Source: Planctomycetota bacterium (lineage in GTDB: Bacteria > Planctomycetota > UBA11346). From it: a DNA stretch of 23,180 nt. The notes beneath the pieces are model-generated. The model saw nothing but the letters and a program-made list of their open reading frames with translations. It did no database searches and was not told the DNA's origin. Positions within the stretch are counted from its first letter, which is position 1, and each line of letters opens with the position of its first letter. Positions 16,567-23,180 of this stretch are shown in pieces. The stretch lies in the NCBI GenBank assembly GCA_947470885.1, contig CANIXE010000005.1, positions 1 to 23,180 of the forward strand, written 5' to 3'. The position numbers were made by a program, and so were the translations under genes.

Positions 16567-17679
16567 ATGCCCAAACCCACGCTGAACTGGTTGCTCATCT
16601 TCATCCCGGTGGCGGGTTACAGTGAATTCGTCGCTCATATTCACACTCTCACCTTCATCGCCTCGTGTCTGGCGATCATCCCCATCGCCGGCTGGATGGG
16701 GGAGGCCACCGAGAACCTGGCAGAGCACACCGGCGAAGGCGTGGGCGGCCTGCTCAACGCCACGTTCGGCAATGCCGCCGAACTGATCATTGCCCTGGTG
16801 GCCCTCAGCGCCGGCCAGCATGAAATCGTCAAGGCCAGCATCACCGGCTCGATCATCGGCAATTTGCTCTTAGTCCTGGGGGCCGCCTGTTTCGCCGGTG
16901 GACTGCGCCATCCCATCCTGCGCTTCAGCGGCCCGGCGGTGCGGTCCTATTCCTCGATGCTGTTCTTGGCGGCGGTGGCTCTGGTCCTGCCGGCGGTGTT
17001 CCACCATCTGGGCGGGCCGGGGATCCAGACCCGGGAACGGGACCTCAGCCTGGAGATCAGCGTCGTCCTGATCATCACCTACGGCCTGTCCCTGTGGTTC
17101 AGCCTGAAGACTCACAAGCACTTGTTCATCGGCGAAGCCGCGGAATCCGCCCAGGTCACCGAGGTGGAGGCGGACGGCCACCACCAGCCCTGGAGTATCA
17201 AGAAGGCCGTCGGCGTCCTGGTGGCCGCCACCGTGCTGATCGCGATCATCGCTGAATGGATGGTCGGCTCGGTGACCCACGCCGCCGCCAGCCTGGGGAT
17301 GAGCAACGTGTTCGTCGGTATCATCGTCGTCGCCATCGTCGGCAATGCGGCGGAGCACAGCACCGCGATCATGGTCGCCCTGAAGAACCGGATGGACCTG
17401 GCGATGGGGGTGGCCATCGGTTCCAGCATCCAGATCGCCCTGTTCGTCGCCCCGGTCCTGGTGTTCGCCAGCTACTTCTTCGGCCCCCACCCCCTGGACC
17501 TGGTGTTCAGCCCGATGGAGGTCATCGCCGTGGTCTTGGCGGTGCTGGTGGTGGAACAGGTTACTAGCGACGGCGAGACCCACTGGCTGGAGGGCATCCA
17601 GTTGCTATCGGTCTATGCCATTCTGGCGTTGGTGTTCTACTTGCTGCCGGAACATGGGCCGGCGTTGCCGACGCATTAA
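16567..17679 (+). CDS. cax: Ca2+/H+ antiporter, CaxA family
   Basis: A 370-aa inner-membrane cation/proton exchanger that expels Ca2+ in exchange for H+. About ten to eleven hydrophobic segments are visible. Both halves carry the family's ion-binding repeat: LNATFGNAAELIIA with Glu72, and VAIVGNAAEHSTAI with Glu263. An acidic, His-containing loop (about 187-207, EAAESAQVTEVEADGHH) separates the two halves, as in CAX proteins. The start at 16567 lacks a Shine-Dalgarno and lies only 32 nt from the divergent hpt start, so the promoters must be compressed or overlap the opposite coding region. Octamer repeats begin at the nucleotide after its stop codon. Confidence 0.93.
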   Translation: MPKPTLNWLLIFIPVAGYSEFVAHIHTLTFIASCLAIIPIAGWMGEATENLAEHTGEGVGGLLNATFGNAAELIIALVALSAGQHEIVKASITGSIIGNLLLVLGAACFAGGLRHPILRFSGPAVRSYSSMLFLAAVALVLPAVFHHLGGPGIQTRERDLSLEISVVLIITYGLSLWFSLKTHKHLFIGEAAESAQVTEVEADGHHQPWSIKKAVGVLVAATVLIAIIAEWMVGSVTHAAASLGMSNVFVGIIVVAIVGNAAEHSTAIMVALKNRMDLAMGVAIGSSIQIALFVAPVLVFASYFFGPHPLDLVFSPMEVIAVVLAVLVVEQVTSDGETHWLEGIQLLSVYAILALVFYLLPEHGPALPTH

Positions 17680-17682
17680 TGA

Positions 17683-17753
17683 CGAATGCTCGAATGCTCG
17701 AATGGCCTCAAATGACGAATGCTCGAATGCTCGAATGCTCGAATGCTCGAATG
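17683..17753 (+). repeat. Two arrays of the octamer CGAATGCT
   Basis: Direct tandem copies of CGAATGCT: 2.75 units at 17683-17704 and 4.75 units at 17716-17753. Both arrays are preceded by ATGA and end in CGAATGG, so the second looks like an expanded duplicate of the first. They begin directly behind the cax stop codon. The same octamer returns in reverse orientation at 17836-17870, making the second array one arm of a long palindrome. Confidence 0.93.
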
Positions 17754-17835
17754 GAAGAAAGCGCGGGTCGGGGCGTGTTGGTGGATAACGCGTGAGCGGC
17801 CTGGAGCCCATATAAACCCAGACTCGCGGTTCAGA

Positions 17836-17870
17836 CATTCGAGCATTCGAGCATTCGAGCATTCATCATT
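17836..17870 (-). repeat. Inverted partner array of the octamer repeat
   Basis: CATTCG, two full AGCATTCG units and a terminal AGCATTC, followed by ATCATT. It is the reverse complement of the array at 17713-17754 apart from one missing unit and a G/A difference near the outer end. The 82-nt core between the arms extends the stem: positions 2-9 of GCGCGGGTC (17761-17769) can pair with GACTCGCGG (17821-17829) with one G-U. The whole 17713-17870 segment thus behaves as one imperfect palindrome, about 70 nt before moxR. Confidence 0.9.
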
Positions 17871-17940
17871 TCCAAGAGTGCCTTCCTTCATTGAAAGCCT
17901 CTCCATCCTCCATCGTCCTACTTGCCCCGGAGTCTCCCCC

Positions 17941-18924
17941 ATGTCCGCCGCCCCCGCCGCCAATCCCAATGCCATCGCCGAAGCCGCCCAGCCCCTCCGG
18001 CTGGTGGAAACTGAAGTCGCCAAGGTGCTGGTGGGCCAGCGGGATCTGGTGCGCCGGCTGCTGATCGGCCTGATCTGCGATGCCCACCTGCTGTTGGAAG
18101 GTCTGCCCGGCTTGGCCAAGACCACGGTGGTGAAGGCCTTGGCCCAGGCTCTGGACGCCCAATTCCGGCGTATCCAATTCACCCCGGACCTGCTGCCCGC
18201 CGACATCATCGGCACCCGGATCTACGAAAACGGCCAGTTCAGCGTCAAAAAGGGCCCGATCTTCGCCCAGCTGGTCCTCGCGGATGAAATCAACCGCGCC
18301 CCGGCCAAGGTCCAATCGGCCCTCCTGGAAGCCATGCAGGAGCGCCAGGTCACCATCGGTGACGAAACCTTCCAGTTGCCCCGGCCGTTCCTCGTCCTGG
18401 CGACCCAGAACCCCCTGGAACAGGAAGGCACCTATCCCCTGCCAGAAGCCCAGACCGACCGCTTCCTGATGAAGATCAAGGTCAACTACCCCACCGCCAC
18501 GGAAGAAAAACTGATCCTGGAACGGGCCCTGACCCGGACCGTGCCCAAGCTCTCCGCCGTGCTCTCGCCGGCAGCCCTGGAGGCCGCCAAGGTCGCCGCC
18601 GAAAGCGTCCACATGGACGAACGCCTGCGGGACTACTGCGTGAATCTGGTTCGGGCCACCCGGGATCCCGTGGCCGCCGGGGTCAAATCCCTGGCGAACC
18701 TCATCCAGGTCGGTGCCAGCCCCCGGGCCACCATTGCCCTGGCCCAGGCCGCCCGGGCCCAGGCGTTCCTGGATGGTCGGAGCTTCGCCACCCCCCAGGA
18801 CATCAAGACCATCGCCCCGGACGTCCTGCGTCACCGCCTGATCGCCAGCTACGAGGCCGAGGCCGAGGGCCTGGACACCGATGCGCTCGTAGCACGTCTC
18901 TTGGAGCACGTGACGGTCCCATGA
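17941..18924 (+). CDS. MoxR-family AAA+ ATPase
   Basis: 327-aa cytoplasmic AAA+ ATPase of the MoxR subgroup, chaperone-like proteins that act with von Willebrand factor A (VWA) proteins. Walker A is GLPGLAKT at 54-61, Walker B LVLADEINRA with Asp115-Glu116, sensor 1 Asn157 in ATQNPLEQEGTYPLPEAQ, and the second-region DRF at 173-175. This is the full family pattern. The frame is open upstream through the octamer repeats to 17719, but the ATG at 17941 has GGAG eight nt upstream and gives the normal N-terminus. First gene of the bat operon; its stop overlaps the next start as ATGA. Confidence 0.95.
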   Translation: MSAAPAANPNAIAEAAQPLRLVETEVAKVLVGQRDLVRRLLIGLICDAHLLLEGLPGLAKTTVVKALAQALDAQFRRIQFTPDLLPADIIGTRIYENGQFSVKKGPIFAQLVLADEINRAPAKVQSALLEAMQERQVTIGDETFQLPRPFLVLATQNPLEQEGTYPLPEAQTDRFLMKIKVNYPTATEEKLILERALTRTVPKLSAVLSPAALEAAKVAAESVHMDERLRDYCVNLVRATRDPVAAGVKSLANLIQVGASPRATIALAQAARAQAFLDGRSFATPQDIKTIAPDVLRHRLIASYEAEAEGLDTDALVARLLEHVTVP

Positions 18925-19847
18925 CCTCGACCGGGTCGGACACGCCCAACAACGCCGCAGTCACCGAACTGCTGGCCCAGGTCCGGCGCATCGAACTGCG
19001 CACGGAGCGCCTGGTGTCGTCCCTGGCCGCCGGGCGGTACCGCTCGGCCTTCAAGGGCCAGGGCATGGAATTCGACGAGGTCCGGGAATACGCCCCGGGG
19101 GACGACGTCCGCAGCATCGACTGGAATGTCACCGCCCGGGCCGGCAAACCCTACGTGAAGGTCTTCCGGGAAGAGCGGGAACTCACGGTGCAATTGCTGG
19201 TGGATGTCAGCGGCAGCATGCGCTTCGGCGCCCTGCCGGGGATCAGCCCCCGGGCCAAGCTGGCCCTCGCCGCCGAGGCCGCCGCGGTGGTCGGGGTCAC
19301 CGCCCTGCGCAACGGCGACCGCCTGGGCCTGGTCCTGTTCAGCGACCGCACGGAAACCCACCTGCCCGCCCGCCGGGGCCGGGGCCACGCCATGCGGGTG
19401 GTCCGCGAGGTCATCGACCCCCAGGGGGGCACCCGGCCCACGGACTTGGCCCACGCCCTGGACGAACTGGGCCGGGTCGCCAAGCGCCGGACGGTGTGCT
19501 TCCTCATCAGCGATTTCCTGGATCCGTCCCCCAAAGTGGCCACCGCCCTGGCCCGGGCCGCCCGGCGCCACGACATCGTCGGTCTGCGGGTCGCGGATCC
19601 CGGGGAAATGGTCCTGCCGGAAGGTTCCGCGCCCCTGGTGCTCCGGGATCCCGAAGGCCGGGCCACCGGGATATTCGCCAACAACCGGGAAGCCCGGGAC
19701 AACTACAAGAAAGCCTGGAGCGACAGCCGAGCCGCCACCAAGCGCCAGTTCCAAGCGGCCAATTGCGACCTGGTGGATCTGACCACCACCGAAAGCGCCC
19801 TCACTGCCCTGGAGCGGTTCTTCCGTCAGCGGAGGAAGCATGGCTGA
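18921..19847 (+). CDS. DUF58 protein of the MoxR/Bat operon
   Basis: 308 aa. The DUF58 signature REYAPGDDVRSIDWNVTAR lies at 55-73 and is followed by a VWA-like core with the metal-site sequence DVSGS at 95-99. No transmembrane segment is seen, so it is likely cytoplasmic or membrane-associated through partners. DUF58 proteins nearly always sit between moxR and VWA genes; the joint action with MoxR is known by genomic association more than by biochemistry. It overlaps moxR by 4 nt (ATGA) and the next gene by 8 nt, which implies coupled translation. Confidence 0.94.
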   Translation: MTSTGSDTPNNAAVTELLAQVRRIELRTERLVSSLAAGRYRSAFKGQGMEFDEVREYAPGDDVRSIDWNVTARAGKPYVKVFREERELTVQLLVDVSGSMRFGALPGISPRAKLALAAEAAAVVGVTALRNGDRLGLVLFSDRTETHLPARRGRGHAMRVVREVIDPQGGTRPTDLAHALDELGRVAKRRTVCFLISDFLDPSPKVATALARAARRHDIVGLRVADPGEMVLPEGSAPLVLRDPEGRATGIFANNREARDNYKKAWSDSRAATKRQFQAANCDLVDLTTTESALTALERFFRQRRKHG

Positions 19848-20766
19848 CCTACGCTGCCTAGCCTTGTTGTTGCTGACGTTCTTGGCCACCGCTGCTGAGT
19901 TGAAACCCAGCGTCGAGCTGACCGCGGCCCCCGCCCAGTGCGCCGTCGGCGAAAGCGTGGTGGTCACCATCACCTACCGTTGGCCCCACGGCTGGGCGGT
20001 GGCCAACGAGCCGGATCCCACCCCGGGCTTCCGGGAACAGTTCGTCACCGCCGCGCCGCCCCCGGTGAAATCCAGCACCGGCGCTGAAGAACGCCGGGAA
20101 TTCCGCCTGACCTTGGCGGCCACCCGCAGCGGCGCCTGGCTGCTGCCCCGGCCGGCGTTCACCGCCACCGGCCCCGGTGGCCCAGTGGAAGCCAAAGCCC
20201 CCGAGGTCATCGTCCAGGTCGGCACCGACAACGCCCCGCCCCGCCTGCCGGAACCCCGGCCCCTGCTGATCCGTCCCCCCGAGGCGGAAGCCCAGTCCCG
20301 TCTGGCCTGGTGGCTCGGCGGCGCGGGCGTGCTCGTCGCGGCTGCGGTTGGCGCGTACTTCTATTTCCGTCGCCATCCGGCGTTCAGCGGCCCGACCCCG
20401 GCGGAAATTTTCGCCCGGGACCTGGCCCTCGCCGCCCAGGCGAAGGAAGGCAAGGACGCCGGCACGCTCCTTAGCCTGGCCCTCCGCCGGTTCGCCGGAG
20501 CCATCTGGAAATTCGACGGCCCCGGTCAGACGACCCGGGAGATGGGCTTCGCCCTGCGCTCCGCCCAGGTCCCGGAGGATGAATCCCGGGCCTTGCTCCG
20601 CCTGCTGGAGCGCCTGGACGACCTGCGCTGGGCCGGCGGCGACCTGCCGGTGGCTGAAGTCCAACCCCTGCTGGATGATGGCCGGGGCTGGATGGCCAAC
20701 GTCCAACGCCGCCTGGACGCGGAAGCCGAAGCCGCCGCCCAGCGTCGGACGAAGGGGAAGGTATGA
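19840..20766 (+). CDS. BatD-like membrane protein of the Bat operon
   Basis: 308 aa with an N-terminal signal peptide (about 1-19), a periplasmic beta-rich domain (about 22-130), a single transmembrane helix at about 155-176 followed by Arg-Arg, and a cytoplasmic helical region ending in a charged tail. This layout matches shortened BatD proteins or a BatD/DUF4381-type partner, inferred mainly from position and topology because primary sequence in this family diverges. GGAGG lies 4 nt before the ATG, and the start overlaps the DUF58 gene by 8 nt. Its stop codon forms ATGA at 20763-20766 with GGGGAAGG just upstream, the normal coupling geometry of this operon, yet batA does not start there but 317 nt later, beyond a repeat block. 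Confidence 0.8.
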   Translation: MADLRCLALLLLTFLATAAELKPSVELTAAPAQCAVGESVVVTITYRWPHGWAVANEPDPTPGFREQFVTAAPPPVKSSTGAEERREFRLTLAATRSGAWLLPRPAFTATGPGGPVEAKAPEVIVQVGTDNAPPRLPEPRPLLIRPPEAEAQSRLAWWLGGAGVLVAAAVGAYFYFRRHPAFSGPTPAEIFARDLALAAQAKEGKDAGTLLSLALRRFAGAIWKFDGPGQTTREMGFALRSAQVPEDESRALLRLLERLDDLRWAGGDLPVAEVQPLLDDGRGWMANVQRRLDAEAEAAAQRRTKGKV

Positions 20767-20773
20767 GCTGCGC

Positions 20774-20883
20774 CCCGGGAGCGCCGGCCTCCAGGCCGGC
20801 TCGGTTCGATCTTCGCCCGGGAAATCCGCGTCGCCGGGACGCGGAGCTTCTTCCGAGCCGGCCGGTCGGCCGGCGCTCCCGGG
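20774..20883. repeat. Palindromic GC-rich repeat element, copy 1
   Basis: The left arm (20774-20806) begins CCCGGGAGCGCCGGC and ends GGCCGGCTCGGTT. The right arm (20853-20883) begins CCGAGCCGGCC and ends GCCGGCGCTCCCGGG, its near-exact reverse complement. The central part holds GTCGCCGGGACGC with a 7-bp hairpin CCGCGTC/GACGCGG, then GAGCTTCTT. The 110-bp unit is therefore a nested palindrome, similar in kind to REP/BIME or MITE-like elements. Confidence 0.88.
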
Positions 20884-20896
20884 ATTGCCGCTTGGC

Positions 20897-20932
20897 AGAT
20901 CCACGTCGCCGGAACGCGAAGTTTCTTTCGAG
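20897..20932 (+). repeat. Diverged middle copy of the repeat core
   Basis: AGATCCACGTCGCCGGAACG and the following GAAGTTTCTTTCGAGC repeat the central part of copy 1 with several substitutions. The flanking palindromic arms are missing or replaced here, so this is a partial copy between the two full ones. Its divergence suggests it is older. Confidence 0.8.
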
Positions 20933-20938
20933 CTGCAG

Positions 20939-21058
20939 CCCGGGAGCGCCGGCCGCCTGGCCGGCTCGGTTGGACATGAGTTCAGGACATCTACGTCGCC
21001 GGGACGCAGAGCTTCTTCCGAGCCGGCCAGGCGACCGGCCCTCCCGGCCGGCGCTCCC
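20939..21058. repeat. Palindromic GC-rich repeat element, copy 2
   Basis: The left arm at 20939-20971 is almost identical to that of copy 1 (CCCGGGAGCGCCGGC, then GGCCGGCTCGGTT). The core at about 20988-21017 (CATCTACGTCGCCGGGACGC, then GAGCTTCTT) matches, and the right arm from 21018 (CCGAGCCGGCC) to GCCGGCGCTCCC at 21058 carries about 10 extra nucleotides. The copy ends about 24 nt before the batA start codon, so its secondary structure could affect batA translation. Confidence 0.88.
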
Positions 21059-21082
21059 AGGCCGGCATTTGCGGGTGCTGCC

Positions 21083-22114
21083 ATGATCTTCCGCTTCGCT
21101 GATCCCTGGCTGCTGTGCGGCCTGATCCTGCCCCTGCTGGTCCTGATCCTCCGTCCGTCCCGGGGCGCGGCGGCCTTCGGCGCGTTCCCCTTGGCTGCCC
21201 AGGTCCTCCGGCCCAGCCGAGGGCCAGTCGTCCAACGACTTTTGTTAGCCTTAGGTCTTACCTTGCTTGTGATTGCCGTGGCCCGTCCCCAATACGGCAA
21301 GACCGTGGTGGAACGGGCCCAGGCGGGCCGGGATCTGATGCTGGTCATCGACCTCAGCGGCAGCATGCAGATCGACGATATGGATGATGGCAAGGGTGGC
21401 CGGGCGGACCGCATGGCGGCGGTGGTCAACGCCGCCAAGGCGTTCATCACCAAGCGGGCGGATGACCGCATCGGCTTGGTGTTTTTCGGCGACAACGCCC
21501 TCACCAGCTGTCCCCTGACCTACGACCACGAAACCGTCCGCCAGTTCCTCGACCGTACGGAACGCCAGCAGCGGGATCTCTGGGCAAAAGACCAGCAGGG
21601 TCTGCTGGGGGGCAACACCAACCTGGGCCTGGGCCTGGGCACGGCGTTGAAGGCCATGCGTGATCCCAACGCCAAGGGCCGGGCGATCATCCTCATCACC
21701 GACGGCGTGGATTCCCGGCAGCTCCGCCAGTGGGTCGATCCCCTGCTGGCCGCCCGGCAGGCGGACCGCCTGGGTGTCCGGGTCCACGGTATCGGCGTGG
21801 GTAATCCCCAGGGGACCCGCACCGCCCGGGACATGTTTGGGCGGATTCAGGTGATTCCCTTGCAGGGCGAACTGCTGCCGGATCTCAGTCGTCTGGACGC
21901 CATCACCCGCCTGGCGGACGGCAAGGCCTTCGCCGCCAACGACAAAAAGGGCCTGGACGAGGTGTTCAGCCGGATCGACGCCCTGGAGCCCACCCCGCGC
22001 ACCGTGCGGGAGCGGGATGATTTCGCCGATCGCTGGTTCTGGTGCCTGGCCGCCGGACTGGCCCTGTCCGCTCTGGCCCTGGCCCTGGAACCCCGGCTGC
22101 GGGGGGTGCCATGA
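21083..22114 (+). CDS. batA: BatA-type VWA-domain membrane protein
   Basis: 343 aa. Two N-terminal transmembrane segments (about 10-24 and 51-67) precede a periplasm-facing VWA domain, and a C-terminal segment closes the protein (about 322-338). The metal-ion site is complete: Asp90-Leu-Ser-Gly-Ser94, Thr179 in GGNTNLG, and Asp207 in ITDGVDS. This is the BatA/Aer-type arrangement known from aerotolerance operons. A long upstream extension of the frame runs through the repeats, but the ATG at 21083 gives the normal MIFRFADPWLL N-terminus. The ribosome site is weak (GCGGGTG). The gene overlaps batB by 4 nt. Actual role (stress tolerance, envelope or metal chaperoning) is not settled for this family. 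Confidence 0.93.
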   Translation: MIFRFADPWLLCGLILPLLVLILRPSRGAAAFGAFPLAAQVLRPSRGPVVQRLLLALGLTLLVIAVARPQYGKTVVERAQAGRDLMLVIDLSGSMQIDDMDDGKGGRADRMAAVVNAAKAFITKRADDRIGLVFFGDNALTSCPLTYDHETVRQFLDRTERQQRDLWAKDQQGLLGGNTNLGLGLGTALKAMRDPNAKGRAIILITDGVDSRQLRQWVDPLLAARQADRLGVRVHGIGVGNPQGTRTARDMFGRIQVIPLQGELLPDLSRLDAITRLADGKAFAANDKKGLDEVFSRIDALEPTPRTVRERDDFADRWFWCLAAGLALSALALALEPRLRGVP

Positions 22115-23085
22115 GCTGGGCCAATGCACTGCTGCTGTTGTTACTGGTTCTGGTGGCGGTCCTGGCCGTGGCCCGCTACGCCTGGGCCGCCCGGGTGCGC
22201 CGGGCCTACGCTGGAATCGGCGCCGGGGTCGAGCTGCTCACCACCACCATCGGCACCCGCCGGGAAACCTTGCGCCTGATCCTCTGCTGGTCCGGCCTGG
22301 CCCTGGGAGTGATCGCCCTCGCCGGTCCCCGCTGGGGTTCGTCCACCGACACCCGCAGCGCCAGCGGTGCCGACGTATTGCTCGTCCTCGACTGCAGCCG
22401 GTCGATGCTGGCCACCGATCTGTATCCCACCCGAATCGACGCCGCCCGGCGCAAGGCGTTGGATCTGGTGCGTCTCGCCCCGGAGACCCGCCTGGCCCTG
22501 ATGCCGTTTGCCGCCGTGCCGGTGCTCCGCTGTCCGCTGACCGGCGATCACCTGGCCTTGGCGGAAATGCTCACCGATTGTTCGCCGGATCTGTTCCCCG
22601 TGGAAAGCGGCTACCAGGGCACCGCCATCGGCGCCGCCGTGTCCGAGGGCCTGGGGGTTCTGGGTCGCCAGGTGGAACGGGGCCAGGCGATCCTGGTGAT
22701 GAGCGACGGCTCCGATGATTTCGCTGACCAGACCAAAAAAGCGGCTGAGGCGGCCAAGGCCGCCGGCGTGCCGGTGTACGGCCTGTTCCTGGGGGACACG
22801 GAACGCAAGGTTACCCTGCGGATCGACGGCAAGGACGAGGTCATGGACGCCGACCGCTCCAGCCTGGACACCCTGGCCAAGGGCACCGGCGGGATCAGCG
22901 TCAACGCCACCGCCGACGACAAGGACGTGAAGGCCATCCTCGAACACCTGACCAAGACCGTGGCCCAGCGCCCCTGGGAGGAACGCCGCCAGATCGTTGC
23001 CAGCGAACGCTTCCAGTGGGCCTTGCTGCCGGCCATCGCGTTGTTGGCGGCCGGTGTTCTGTTATCGACCCGGAGGAAGGCATGA
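22111..23085 (+). CDS. batB: BatB-type VWA-domain membrane protein
   Basis: 324 aa, paralogous to batA in layout: N-terminal hydrophobic segments at about 5-24 and 55-72, a VWA domain, and a C-terminal segment near 305-319. The metal-ion site is Asp94-Cys-Ser-Arg-Ser98, Thr171 in GYQGTAIG, and Asp199 in MSDGSDD, hence intact, with Cys and Arg in the variable positions. The start at 22111 overlaps the batA stop as ATGA; a longer frame from 22042 would only read batA sequence out of frame. The stop overlaps the next start as ATGA. BatA and BatB are thought to form a membrane complex regulated by MoxR. Confidence 0.92.
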   Translation: MSWANALLLLLLVLVAVLAVARYAWAARVRRAYAGIGAGVELLTTTIGTRRETLRLILCWSGLALGVIALAGPRWGSSTDTRSASGADVLLVLDCSRSMLATDLYPTRIDAARRKALDLVRLAPETRLALMPFAAVPVLRCPLTGDHLALAEMLTDCSPDLFPVESGYQGTAIGAAVSEGLGVLGRQVERGQAILVMSDGSDDFADQTKKAAEAAKAAGVPVYGLFLGDTERKVTLRIDGKDEVMDADRSSLDTLAKGTGGISVNATADDKDVKAILEHLTKTVAQRPWEERRQIVASERFQWALLPAIALLAAGVLLSTRRKA

Positions 23086-23180
23086 TCCGTCCGTCCCTCC
23101 TGTTGTTGGCGTTGGCCACGGCCTGGGCCGCCGATCCCTGGGATGCCCTGGCCGCCGCCGCCAAGCTGCCAGAATCCGAG
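23082..23180 (+). CDS. N-terminus of an exported Bat-operon protein (partial)
   Basis: Thirty-three codons before the window ends. GGAGGAAGG precedes the ATG, which overlaps the batB stop as ATGA. The first 17 or so residues (MIRPSLLLLALATAWAA) are a signal peptide with an Ala-x-Ala-like cleavage site, followed by DPWDALAAAAKLPES. Position in the operon suggests a BatC/BatE-like TPR protein, but the visible residues cannot prove it. Confidence 0.75.
   Translation, partial: MIRPSLLLLALATAWAADPWDALAAAAKLPESE

Larger units (their letters stand above)
20763..21086 (+). other. Repeat-derived 107-codon open frame bridging the batD-like gene and batA
   Basis: An ATG overlapping the batD-like stop (ATGA) is preceded by GGGGAAGG and opens a frame of 107 codons that ends with TGA at 21084-21086, itself overlapping the batA start as ATGA. 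The encoded peptide is low-complexity, rich in Pro, Arg, Ser and Ala, made wholly from the palindromic repeats, and resembles no protein family. I doubt that the peptide has a function. The frame could still carry ribosomes from one bat gene to the next. The batA frame is also open through this block, so an open frame by itself is weak evidence. Confidence 0.35.

Noticed and set aside
17605..18215. Minus-strand frames reading through the octamer arrays (repeating EHSSIRAF peptide)
   Set aside because: Produced by translation of the intergenic octamer; no ribosome site, and they overlap moxR and cax.
19858..21504. 548-codon minus-strand frame spanning the batD-like gene, the repeats and batA
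   Set aside because: It crosses three well-supported features on the other strand; low-complexity, no start context, no family resemblance.

Overview
The window looks like a chromosomal segment of a GC-rich, Gram-negative-type bacterium. Four genes encode lipoproteins with clear lipoboxes, and the right end is a MoxR/DUF58/BatA/BatB operon. The organism cannot be fixed from the sequence. The CdsA homologue has Phe and Ile where the classical signature has His and Arg, and two families of palindromic intergenic repeats are present; from memory both features fit the Planctomycetota/Verrucomicrobiota/Chlamydiota group, so I lean weakly that way. There are no rRNA or tRNA genes, CRISPR arrays, transposases or recognisable phage genes.

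Layout from left to right. (1) 1-1722, minus strand: an Ala/Lys/Glu-rich coiled-coil lipoprotein that runs off the left edge, then cdsA. (2) 1818-4878, plus: the guaBA operon for GMP synthesis, closed by a clear intrinsic terminator; glucokinase follows. (3) 5944-7990, visibly lower GC: a 107-nt inverted-repeat element, GDP-L-fucose synthase and a small lipoprotein, both on minus. (4) 7991-12264, plus: dnaN, cca (TTGA overlap) and a DEAD-box RNA helicase with a DbpA-type RNA-binding domain. (5) 12383-12937, plus: a small helical protein with an EExxE motif. (6) 12944-16534, minus: a cluster reading hpt, an AstA-family acyltransferase and two lipoproteins. (7) 16567-17679, plus: a Ca2+/H+ antiporter. 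(8) 17680-17870: octamer arrays facing each other as a long palindrome. (9) 17941-23180, plus: the moxR/bat operon, running off the right edge.

The genes are mostly housekeeping. guaB, guaA and hpt cover de novo and salvage steps of purine nucleotide supply; glk and fcl handle sugars; dnaN, cca and the helicase act in DNA and RNA maintenance; cdsA and the lipoproteins concern the envelope. The moxR/bat genes overlap by 4-8 nt at every junction except one, where a 316-nt block of palindromic repeats sits between the batD-like gene and batA. That block contains a 107-codon open frame whose start overlaps the upstream stop as ATGA and whose stop overlaps the batA start as ATGA, so translational coupling could pass through the repeats. 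This junction, and the octamer palindrome upstream of moxR, are the most unusual structures in the window.
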